DNA of 64,000 bases, taken from positions 94,501 to 158,500 of the forward strand of contig JAVGVS010000621.1 in the NCBI GenBank assembly GCA_032718565.1, given 5' to 3'. Every line of letters begins with the position of its first letter. Positions within the stretch are counted from its first letter, which is position 1. The DNA comes from Distichodus sexfasciatus. Lineage: Eukaryota; Chordata; Actinopteri; Characiformes; Distichodontidae. A model generated the notes under the pieces. It made no database searches and had not been told where the DNA came from. It was given only the letters and a program-made list of their open reading frames with translations. The position numbers and the translations under genes were made by a program. This document shows positions 59,201 through 64,000 of the stretch, in pieces.

Positions 59201-62200
59201 CAGAAAACTTTGTGAGTCATTTAAATAAAAGTGGTTCAAAAATTTTAAAATGGGTTAAAGTTGATGTGGTAGAAATATATTTAGGCAACAGAAGTGTGTT
59301 TTATCAGTTTTTACTTATTTTGAAATTGAGAGCAAGGAAGTCATCGGCAGATGACGAATCTTTGTCAGTTGAATCGATATAATATCGCATCACAGTTCAA
59401 TTCAGTTGGTAATGATTCAGTTTGATTCAATGACGATATGATTTTGATTTGATTCAGTTCAGGAGCCAGTGATGGAAATGCAGAGGTGGACAGTAACTAA
59501 GTACGTTTACTTGAGTACTGTACTTAAGTAGAGTTTTTGAGTAACTGTACTTCAGTTGAGTAGTATTTTATTTGGAAACTTATGACTTCCACTTCACTAC
59601 ATTTTAAAGACAAATACTGTACTTTTTACTTCACTACATTTCTATCAAGGTTCTTGTTACTCATTACTTTCAAATCTGTGGATAAAGTGGATGTTATTCC
59701 CCGTTTTCTAAAATGTGATTAGTTGTTTGGCAGGTGACAGTCTATCAGTAACCAGTAGAGTTAGAATACGCCTTTAGACTGTAACTGTGACAATTCTGCC
59801 GTTTTCTCTCTTGATTAAAACATTGTTGCTGTTGGAAAGTCATGAAGCTAGAGGTGTAGAGCTGGGTTTTAAGCAGGTTGGAATGTTGATTTGATGTTGT
59901 GAGCTGAATTTACAGCTACTGCACTGTCCTCCTGATTAACATACACATATATGTCTGCACACACTGCCAGAGCTGTGTCGGAACACCACCATGCTGTTTT
60001 GTGAGGGGTGTAGTCTCACAATTAATAAATGAAATAAACTAATGACTGGTTTTCTTTATCAGTTTAGGTTGTGTTTCATTCTGTAACATTCTACCAATTC
60101 CATATTCTACAGCTTCTACAAGCTAGTCAGAGGCCTTAGGTGTTCTAAGTGTTGTGGCAATAATGCAACAATGCGGTGAAAAAGATGTACTTTTAATACT
60201 TGAGTATTTTTTTAAACAAATACTTCACTACTTTAACTTAAGTAAAAATTTGACTATACGACTTTCACATGTATTGGAGTAACGTTTGACTAGTGGTATC
60301 TGTACTTTCACTTAAGTAATGAAGTTAGCTACTTTGCCCACCTCTGTGGAAATGAGACAATATCATCTGCAATATTTTAGTCATATTAAATCACAAACGC
60401 AACTAAAATATCATTTTAAAAATGTTCTATTAAGTCTTAACAAAATTTAAGGAAAAAATAATTACATTTTTTAATAAAAATAGACCTCCTGTTCATGTTT
60501 TGATTTTGAGTCAATGCCATTGAATCATTGAATCGATATATTGGTATTAATATTTTACCTACTTTTACTTTTAGACAAAGTATAAACTGATACTTTTACG
60601 TAAGTATAGCTTTCACTTTTCTAGATCCCAGTGCACGTTAACTCAGATCCTAAAATCCTAATATGAGGATCGCACTTCAGCTTCCGGAGAAGCCTCTCCA
60701 ACAGAAACACACTGACCATTTACTGATATTTTGGCACATCTTCTGCAGTAATACATAGCTTTTCTCCCAAATTTTCTTCAGTTACACAGGGGAGGTTTAT
60801 AGAGATCTGCCCTGAAAATCGGACACCCTCCAGCTGGCCCATGCGAGCCCTTCCAACAAGCGTGAGCTCAACACTGGCCGCTTTATAGACAGATTTGTCC
60901 GCAATTTCATGGTCTCCCGGCGCCGACTTTCTCTCTTTCCGCAGCCGAGATTACAAGTAATCGCATGTGGGAACAGCTGCTGGCTGTCGTCATCAAAAAG
61001 CCCAAACTCTACAGGTTTGCGCAGCACCTCGTTCCGCCTACAAAATTCCCACCAAAATCCAGAAAGCCTCCTCCTCCTGGGATTAGGGTTCCGTGCATTC
61101 CCAAATTGCTCCGGCCGATCACTAGGGAATGGCGTGAGCATCGGCGTTAGGAATCCGAGCGGGAAATCTAAGCTTTCCCATATGTCACACATAGCTAAAA
61201 TAGTCGAGCGATGGCCGTAACTGGTCGGTAATCGTGATCAAAGGGTCGGCACGGTGGTGAGTCGGCATGCGTTCTGACTAGCCTGACGCTGATTGGAGGA
61301 AAAATGTGTAATAGAAGCTAACGACTTTTTTTCCGAAGTTTGTCAGTAACAAAGCCACTTTTAAAGTGGTGTAGCTTTAAAAGTAACAAACTACTTTTTT
61401 ATGAATAGTGATATAGCTACGAGAAAGACAGAAAGTCAAGAAACACCAAAGATATGTGCTCTAACACAGAGAGAACTGAACTCTGTCGATGTCTGTCGGG
61501 AGATGCGTACATCCTGCCAACGTCTCAACCTATCATACCGCATACACTGCTACGTTTGTCTGGCATGCGAAAGGAAAATGTTTTTGCATCACAGTGTGGC
61601 GGTGGCAGCTGTGAGATGGAGTCGGTGGATGGAATCACCTTGGCCAAGTTGGAAGCAAGAATCCGTAGCCATGTAATAGCTTGCATGTATTTAGCTCCTT
61701 TTTAGCTTTACTCTTTGCGTGTAGCGTAGCTTTTTACTAGGGATGTACGATGATATCAGAATCATATCGGAATCGACCGATAATTACGTTTAAAAAAAAA
61801 GTCATTGGCATCAGACCGATGCTTAGATTTGCCCGCTGTTTCCAGCTGACAATTGATGACACATTTATTGTACGTTAGAAAAGTAGCGCTTGTGCCAGGC
61901 ATGTCCAAAGTCCGAGGTGGGATTTTATATGGCCGCGCCCGGCCTTCTGTCTTAAAATGTATGGCGTTATTTTGTGGCAAAATTCTGAGCACGCAGTGGA
62001 ACGTTCACCAGCAAAATCTCTTGTCTTTACCCGCTCCACTCTGTCCGCACACGTGAAATACTTTTACCTAACTAAACTGTGTGTTTGACTGACTTAGCGA
62101 ATGTGAGCCGTGTACTAACACACTTAATAGTATGGTAGGTATGGCGCTCTTATCATACTTTTCTATGTGGTAGTATGCATCTCAAGAAATAGCCAGGGTT

Positions 62201-63545
62201 GTAGCTTAACAGCTCTCTACACACTAGGTAGTGCACATGGAGTGTCACACAGGCCCTATTTGACTTGGTACACTACAAAGGGTGGGAAATGACTTTTTCT
62301 TAAATGCTGAGCTCTACGCTGGAAATGCTCTGCCCTCGCTCCACTCTGCTTTCACGCTCGCTTGACTTGGCGCTGTGTTAGAAATCTCATTTTTATGTGA
62401 CAAAATTCTAAAAGTGGAGTGGAAAATGTTTTTCCTGTTTTTGATGTGTGCACAAAATGAGAAATTGGAAAATGACTTGTGATACGTGATTTTAATTTTG
62501 AATATTGGAAAAAACGTAAGTAAAAAAGTTAGTAGCGTTTGTTTACCGCTGTGTCAACAATGAAGTCACCAGTTTTAATCTGAAACATCTGAACGAGTCT
62601 ATTCATCTAAGACAATCGGCTTGTCAAACAAACTCTTTTGGATTGGTGACCTTTACGTTACTCAAACACAGAGGAAGTTTAATCTTTAAGTAGTTTATAA
62701 AACAGCAGGTAGCTCAAAGTGTCCTTCCTGACGTGAACTTGTTCTTTTGTCCAAAAAAGCTCTCTTCTAGGGTACATTCACATCCTCAGAACCATCCCAA
62801 AAACCCCACTGCCAACCTTTTTCTCATTGATAAAAGTCACAATAATCACCGTCACTGGATAACTTGTTTATCAGAAGGAGGCCCCCTCTCTCCCTCTCTC
62901 CCTCTCTCTCTCAGAGCATTCTGGGGTGACGCTTTCATTTTTCCCCCTTAAACACATAAACAGTTTGGAAAAGCTGATTGTGATTTACGTTCCAAGTGTT
63001 TAATATTTCAGAAATTCCTCCCCATGTTTCTGAATTGTCATCTAATTGCCCTGGTGACAGGTGGGACACCCAACGAGCCAGACTCGAACGCCAGAGCCAT
63101 CTGCGGTCTGCCGTTGCTATTACTGATTAGCTTTCGTCATTCAATTAATCAGCGTCGCGACGTGTTTAGATCGACCGCGTCCACCACTCGGGACGGCCGG
63201 AGACCGCTAATGGTTGATGTCGCTTCAGTTCGAGTCAAAACAAAAGAAGTTAACAATCCATTTCCGAACATGATCCTTACTGTTCAAACGTTAGATGAGT
63301 TCAACACGTGTGCCTCGAGGTCACGGATGGTAAGAAGATCGCCAGGTGAGTGGCTTTGAATAAAGTGATTAACTCTGCTTTAAAAATGATATATATGGTT
63401 GAAATATAGTTGAGAGCTGACATAAGAAGACAGGATGGGACTAGACCTACATTAATACCCCACAGAGAAAGGAAAGTGTGATTTTTCTTACCTGACCCAC
63501 AGAAGCCACCAGCACACACACTCCCACCAACACTTTCACCTCCAT
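41344..63545 (-). CDS. cdh15: cdh15, M-cadherin, classical cadherin of muscle (14 exon parts)
   Basis: A single-pass calcium-dependent adhesion protein that joins muscle precursor cells and binds catenins through its tail. In order: signal peptide, short propeptide ending in the furin site RVKR, mature start DWIIPPI with the strand-swap tryptophan at position 2, five EC repeats, membrane segment, catenin-binding tail ending DEDQDYDYLNDWGPRFKKL. It fits CDH15 better than CDH1 or CDH2: FAL (in LKAFALSPSG) replaces HAV in EC1, ADDPETDN is shared, and so is FRLTLQVADMSG. Exons 1-9 splice in phase with no error. Exons 10-14 contain small frame shifts and are approximate. Intron 1 is 10.3 kb. spg7 lies downstream, convergent. 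Confidence 0.96.
41700..42690. repeat. Broken composite repeats and a SINE downstream of cdh15 exon 13
   Basis: Holds an A-type piece (41710-41860), the B module in reverse (41950-42150, ACCATATAGAAAAGTATGAT), a minus SINE (42159-42369) and another A piece (42480-42690, ATAAAATCCCACCTCGGGAC). All in cdh15 intron 13. Confidence 0.55.
42778..42888 (-). repeat. Second SINE type, short copy
   Basis: TTTTGACATTTAGTAGATAC at the left and CCTAACCGCTAGACCACCAC at the right, the complement of a tRNA-like A box. Confidence 0.55.
42988..43177 (-). CDS. cdh15: cdh15 exon 13, cytoplasmic tail (frame-shifted)
   Basis: Acceptor ctctccag, donor gtgagt. DASTLDSLRPL (human DAYDISQLRHP), then PPKRKQPLRRDTS (human GPPPLRRDAP) and LIND (human FIND) in different frames. 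The exon ends inside the FIN motif, as in other classical cadherins. Confidence 0.78.
43618..43754 (-). CDS. cdh15: cdh15 exon 12, juxtamembrane tail (frame-shifted)
   Basis: Acceptor ttcctag. VVVVRS continues the membrane end. IRDN, LFNYY and an acidic EED can be assembled across frames into the classical cadherin juxtamembrane pattern (human DDLRDNVLNYDEQGGGEED), which binds p120 catenin. No GT donor is visible at the 3' edge. Confidence 0.7.
43880..44070 (-). repeat. tRNA-headed SINE, minus orientation
   Basis: GTGATTATTTGTCATTGTGA, GGTACCTTGCTCATGAATAC, TCAGTGGTACCGTTACCAGT and GGACTTGAACGGCGACCT in order, the reverse of 12281-12530. Located in cdh15 intron 11. Confidence 0.8.
44507..44776 (-). 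CDS. cdh15: cdh15 exon 11, end of EC5 and membrane segment (frame-shifted)
   Basis: Acceptor ctcctgtag. THAMLQPLVDVDWGEFTVAV and SVSDSGSPARSSSSLLNV match human SHARLRPRHQVPEGL and LLLRDSGQPP. A Cys-rich membrane-proximal stretch and LLAIIT, the start of the membrane helix, follow, but the helix is broken by indels. The 3' edge is a guess at the gtattt donor. Confidence 0.8.
44974..45210 (-). CDS. cdh15: cdh15 exon 10, EC5 (frame-shifted)
   Basis: Acceptor gacgcag, donor gtacac. Pieces found in three frames: DGLVHAE, VLEITLMGETNDYA, LLQLNAVLCA, LMLSAEDQDASSHA, INGGHG, NWTLIPPN. They follow human GTLSIEILEVNDHAPVL, LLGATDEDLPPHGAPF and NWSLSQVN. Several small indels start here, in contrast to exon 9. 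Confidence 0.85.
45304..45822. repeat. (TAA)n microsatellite cluster
   Basis: Several long runs of AAT/ATT trinucleotides in almost pure AT sequence. It separates the error-rich cdh15 exon 10 from the clean exon 9. Confidence 0.95.
46027..46169 (-). CDS. cdh15: cdh15 exon 9, EC4
   Basis: Acceptor tgtctcag, donor gtgaga, 143 bp in correct phase on both sides. RFELSQDPEMWLSIDKETGE matches human SYSKDYDPEDWLQVDAATGR. VVKVTDLG ends the exon. This is the last error-free exon of the gene in the direction of transcription. Confidence 0.95.
46558..46802 (-). CDS. cdh15: cdh15 exon 8, EC3/EC4
   Basis: Acceptor ttttgcag, donor gtgtgg, 245 bp. PLDYESQSEYKLVVTGQN matches human ALDYESCEHYELKVSVQN. VLNENEAPLFYKNPIRVSVP contains the EC3-EC4 linker (NENEAP) and matches human TNEPPVFQENPLRTSLA. 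DPDNSKL opens EC4. Clean. Confidence 0.95.
47645..47765. repeat. AATCCTAGTC repeat, inverse of 16845-16965
   Basis: GGAGTAATCCTAGTCTTGAA, CAATGGAGATTTACCACTGA and GTCTAGGACTAGGCTTAAT. No coding capacity; cdh15 intron 7. Confidence 0.5.
47872..48300. repeat. GGCCTCATTCACCAA fragment and LINE-like tail repeat
   Basis: 47872-47990 starts GCCTCATTCATCAATATTTT. 47990-48300 matches 23685-23960 (GACTGTAATTGTAGTTTTTT, CATATTACTGAATTCG). Both in cdh15 intron 7. Confidence 0.5.
48352..48537 (-). CDS. cdh15: cdh15 exon 7, EC3
   Basis: Acceptor tttgcag, donor gtgaag, 62 codons. GVEVGRVNATDRDQRDTDNW and ISTDPTTNQGIISVVK match human GVDVGRLEVEDRDLPGSPNW and IRTDPKTNEGVLSIVK. DRDQRDTDN carries the DxD-type calcium ligands. 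NAT and NMS are possible N-glycosylation sites. Clean. Confidence 0.95.
48720..49199. mobile_element. Mutator-like element with 9-bp target duplication, cdh15 intron 6
   Basis: Left end CAGACCCTCCAGGATTTCAC, right end GCGAAATCATGGAGGGACTG, inverted. It is flanked by the exact 9-bp repeat TAGAGTAAT (48711-48719 and 49200-49208). Nine-base duplications are typical of Mutator-like transposons. The interior repeats GACCAATCACTGCAA-type units. No transposase. Confidence 0.7.
50026..50154 (-). CDS. cdh15: cdh15 exon 6, EC2/EC3 boundary with altered calcium linker
   Basis: Acceptor ttctcag, donor gtatac, 43 codons. VVQSFRLTLQVADMSGEGLT matches human VYNLTLQVADMSGDGLT. The linker reads VTDINNHAPQF (50044-50064 for DINNHAP), where classical cadherins have DxNDNAPxF. 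The exon is otherwise intact, so the change is not explained by frame-shift noise. Confidence 0.95.
50383..50564 (-). CDS. cdh15: cdh15 exon 5, EC2
   Basis: Acceptor cttcag, donor gtagga, 182 bp, completing the Gly codon from exon 4. SAVDADDPETDNALLSYFIV and VGLDRD match human ATDADDPETDNAALRFSIL and VGLDRE. DADDPETDN and LDRD are calcium-binding. An N-glycosylation site (NKT) is visible. Clean. Confidence 0.95.
50597..51108. mobile_element. Element with AGGAGTGTAACAATACATTG end, cdh15 intron 4
   Basis: Left AGGAGTGTAACAATACATTG and right AACAAGATTTACAACCCTA are inverted in outline. Fragments of similar style lie at 33130-33200 and 38040-38170. Non-coding. Confidence 0.5.
51174..51318 (-). 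CDS. cdh15: cdh15 exon 4, EC1/EC2 boundary
   Basis: Acceptor gttcag, donor gtataa, 145 bp. LKAFALSPSG has FAL at the HAV position, the signature of M-cadherin. VLDQNDNRPNF is the canonical EC1-EC2 calcium linker. The acceptor lies directly next to a (GT)n tract on the coding strand. Confidence 0.96.
51480..51700. mobile_element. GATTTGATTCAATTCGGGAG element, uninterrupted copy
   Basis: TTTGATTTGATTCAATTCGG followed by GAGCCTGCGATATGAGACAA and GCTAAAATATCATTTAACG. It matches both sides of the hAT insertion at 59481-60346 and so represents the empty site. Confidence 0.55.
51705..51881 (+). repeat. LINE-like tail repeat, third copy
   Basis: TCTCTGTATACTGTATACAG then GATGACAATAAAGTTCCCTT and TGACTTTGAC. 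Confidence 0.55.
52080..52325. mobile_element. GGCCTCATTCACCAA-type element, worn copy
   Basis: TTACACAACTGTAGATATAC, AAGAGCAAATCTCAAATAAG and AATGGTTAGTGAAGGATG follow the family order. cdh15 intron 3. Confidence 0.4.
52587..52742 (-). CDS. cdh15: cdh15 exon 3, EC1
   Basis: Acceptor ctcctgcag, donor gtaaat, 52 codons in phase 0. IKSDKVFTGEVIYKLEGPGV matches human IKSDKQQLGSVIYSIQGPGV. PLDREKHKSF carries the LDRE calcium motif. Clean. Confidence 0.96.
52915..53000. repeat. (CTAT)n microsatellite, cdh15 intron 2
   Basis: About 20 tetranucleotide units, ending some 50 bp from the exon 2 donor. Confidence 0.96.
53054..53215 (-). CDS. cdh15: cdh15 exon 2, propeptide, furin site, start of EC1
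   Basis: Acceptor ctctgcag, donor gtgatt, 54 codons. A Pro/Asn-rich propeptide of about 30 residues ends in RVKR, and the mature chain begins DWIIPPIRVSENSKQVPEYL. Human M-cadherin has WVIPPISVSENHKRLPYPL at this place. Trp2 is the strand-exchange residue of classical cadherins. Confidence 0.96.
53316..53580. repeat. Degenerate CCAT/CTAT repeat field
   Basis: Imperfect CATC, CTAT and CATT units; creates a false 110-codon frame. Confidence 0.9.
55706..56122. mobile_element. 417-bp DNA transposon with TACGACGGCGTTTTAGTGCC ends
   Basis: Left TACGACGGCGTTTTAGTGCC and right GGCACTAAAACGCCGTCGTA are perfect inverted repeats. TA at both edges may be the target duplication. The interior holds opposed ACGAGAATAAAGTCG units that could fold into a long hairpin. 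No coding capacity. A truncated relative is at 26275-26822. Confidence 0.8.
56222..56302. repeat. (TTA)n(GTT)n microsatellite
   Basis: TTA units switch to GTT units at about 56278. Confidence 0.96.
57600..57812. mobile_element. GGCCTCATTCACCAA-type element, worn copy
   Basis: Left GGACCTCATCCATCAACCGT, right TTAAGAACGGTTGGTGAAGG, inverted. Confidence 0.5.
58550..58800. repeat. B module of the composite repeat, then a SINE end
   Basis: CACTTAATAGTATGGTTTGG, ATGTGGTAGTATGCATCTCA and ACTAGGTAGCGCACATGGAG match 62085-62285. From about 58750 the SINE tail GTGTTCACAATGACAAATAA follows. Confidence 0.55.
59345..60560. mobile_element. Older GATTTGATTCAGTTC element split by a hAT insertion
   Basis: 59345-59480 (GATTTGATTCAGTTCAGGAG) and 60347-60560 (TGGAAATGAGACAATATCAT onward) join to a sequence like 51480-51700. 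The inserted hAT-like element lies between them. Confidence 0.6.
59481..60346. mobile_element. hAT-like element with exact 8-bp target duplication
   Basis: Ends CAGAGGTGGACAGTAACTAA and AGCTACTTTGCCCACCTCTG are inverted. It is flanked by TGGAAATG on both sides (59473-59480, 60347-60354). Both halves are rich in ACTTAAGTA words, as in the common vertebrate hAT family with CAGAGGTGG ends. 866 bp, no transposase; non-autonomous. Confidence 0.9.
60780..61230. other. GC-richer segment with long frames on both strands, unidentified
   Basis: A minus frame of 131 codons (60797-61192) and a plus frame of 103 codons (60909-61220) overlap. I recognise neither protein. The composition differs from the surrounding AT-rich intron. 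It may be an old repeat or a remnant insert. It matches no other part of this window that I could see. Confidence 0.3.
61738..62285. mobile_element. Composite repeat copy with adjacent B module, cdh15 intron 1
   Basis: Left end AGGGATGTACGATGATATCA, then CCGATAATTACG, GTCCGAGGTGGGATTTTATA and GAACGTTCACCAGCAAAATC. The B module follows from about 62085 (TAGTATGGTAGGTATGGCGC). Confidence 0.6.
63005..63345. other. Non-repeat segment just inside cdh15 intron 1, possible enhancer
   Basis: Contains TTGTCATCTAATTGCCCTGG, AGAGCCATCTGCGG and CATTCAATTAATCAGCG, which include E-box (CATCTG) and homeobox-type (TAATT) words, about 150 bp downstream of exon 1. The plus frame through it has no known protein. 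Regulatory function is a guess. Confidence 0.25.
63492..63545 (-). CDS. cdh15: cdh15 exon 1, start codon and signal peptide
   Basis: Reads MEVKVLVGVCVLVASVGQ directly before gtaaga. A short hydrophobic core after a single Lys fits a signal peptide. The exon length is a multiple of three, so exon 2 begins in phase 0. No other gene-like frame competes here. Confidence 0.85.
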
Positions 63546-63790
63546 CCTCTTTTACGGCCTCCGGTGTTCGCAGTGCGCTCTGAGCTCTGACCAAAATCAC
63601 ACCAAAATTGCAATACCAACTCAAACAGCGTTTTAATGAAAAAGACAAGGAAACCGCCTGAAGCGCTCTCTCTCTCTCTGTCTGGAGTGTGTGTAGGGGG
63701 ATATGAGTGACAGCACATGTGTTACTGCTGGGCTTCAAGTGGCTGTAATCCTAGCAGCCACCCCCTCCCCAAAACTCCCACTCCACCTCA
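63546..63790 (-). promoter_or_regulatory. cdh15: cdh15 5' UTR and proximal promoter with E-boxes
   Basis: Upstream of the start codon lie a (CT)n run (about 63668-63679), the palindromic E-box CACATGTG (63714-63721), a second E-box CAAGTG (63736-63741) and a C-rich GC-box-like stretch (63759-63780). E-boxes are binding sites for myogenic factors and fit a muscle-expressed gene. The transcription start is not visible. Confidence 0.45.
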
Positions 63791-63904
63791 ATCCAGGGCT
63801 TGGACACACCCCAGAGTTTTCAAGGCGAGGAAGGGGAAGCCATGCTCAAAAACTCCAGAAAACTTGACGAATACATGTTTAGACCTAAATTGCAATGCAA
63901 ATAT

Positions 63905-63960
63905 AAAACAATACAAAGTCAAAGTGAACTTTATTGTCGTCTCTGCTATATACTGTCGAG
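63905..63960 (-). repeat. LINE-like tail, reverse copy
   Basis: GTCAAAGTGAACTTTATTGT and CTGCTATATACTGT are the complement of the tail at 51820-51880. Located upstream of cdh15. Confidence 0.55.
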
Positions 63961-64000
63961 ACGACGTGGATCCAGTTTTCAAGGTGCAACAGGAAATAAG

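Larger units (their letters stand above)
53216..63491 (-). other. cdh15: cdh15 intron 1 (10.3 kb)
   Basis: Defined by clean splice sites at both ends. It contains a CCAT-type repeat field, a TA-flanked DNA transposon, a (TTA)n(GTT)n tract, a hAT-like element with exact 8-bp duplication, several composite repeat pieces, and an unexplained GC-richer segment at about 60.8-61.2 kb. No second gene was recognised inside it. Confidence 0.85.

Noticed and set aside
60797..61192. Calling the 131-codon minus frame a gene
   Set aside because: No known protein match, an equally long frame lies on the other strand, and there is no splice or promoter support; kept only as a finding.

Overview
The window is nuclear DNA of a ray-finned fish. 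Its genes are split by spliced introns, roughly half of the sequence is dispersed repeats (tRNA-headed SINEs, hAT-like and other small DNA transposons, LINE-like 3' tails), and simple repeats are common. The SINE types look ostariophysan (catfish or characin side), but I hold that only weakly. I see no bacterial-style operon, CRISPR array, rRNA gene or functional tRNA gene.

Layout. (1) 1-22770: no convincing coding exon and very dense in small transposons. I read it as 5' intronic sequence of a minus-strand gene whose GC-rich, non-coding first exon and CpG island lie at about 22.5-23.3 kb. In human, ANKRD11 lies head-to-head with SPG7, so ankrd11 is the best guess, but no ankrd11 protein sequence is visible here. 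(2) 23.3-27.8 kb: AT-rich intergenic repeats. (3) 27.8-40.3 kb, plus strand: spg7 (paraplegin, a mitochondrial inner-membrane m-AAA protease subunit). All 17 exon equivalents of the human gene can be found from the transit peptide to the C-terminus. (4) 41.3-63.5 kb, minus strand: cdh15 (M-cadherin, muscle cell adhesion). All exons are found, with a 10.3 kb first intron. spg7 and cdh15 are convergent, and their candidate poly(A) signals are about 60 bp apart.

Reading quality changes along the window. The nine 5' exons of cdh15 (46.0-63.5 kb) translate without a flaw and splice in phase. The last five exons of cdh15 and most exons of spg7 (about 29.7-45.2 kb) carry small insertions and deletions, and several lose a splice-site base, while each exon stays recognisable. 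Two unrelated genes damaged over one continuous block point to an unpolished gap-fill or consensus problem, not to gene death. The block ends at a large AT-rich trinucleotide repeat (45.3-45.8 kb).

I did not find a clearly new biological system. The observations most worth a second look are the error-rich block, an altered calcium-binding linker (DINNHAP in place of DxNDNAP) in a clean cdh15 exon, a hAT-like element carrying a ZNF143-type promoter motif that resembles one upstream of spg7, transposons with exact target-site duplications (8 bp hAT-like, 9 bp Mutator-like), a 175-bp-arm inverted repeat, and a change of gene order relative to human.
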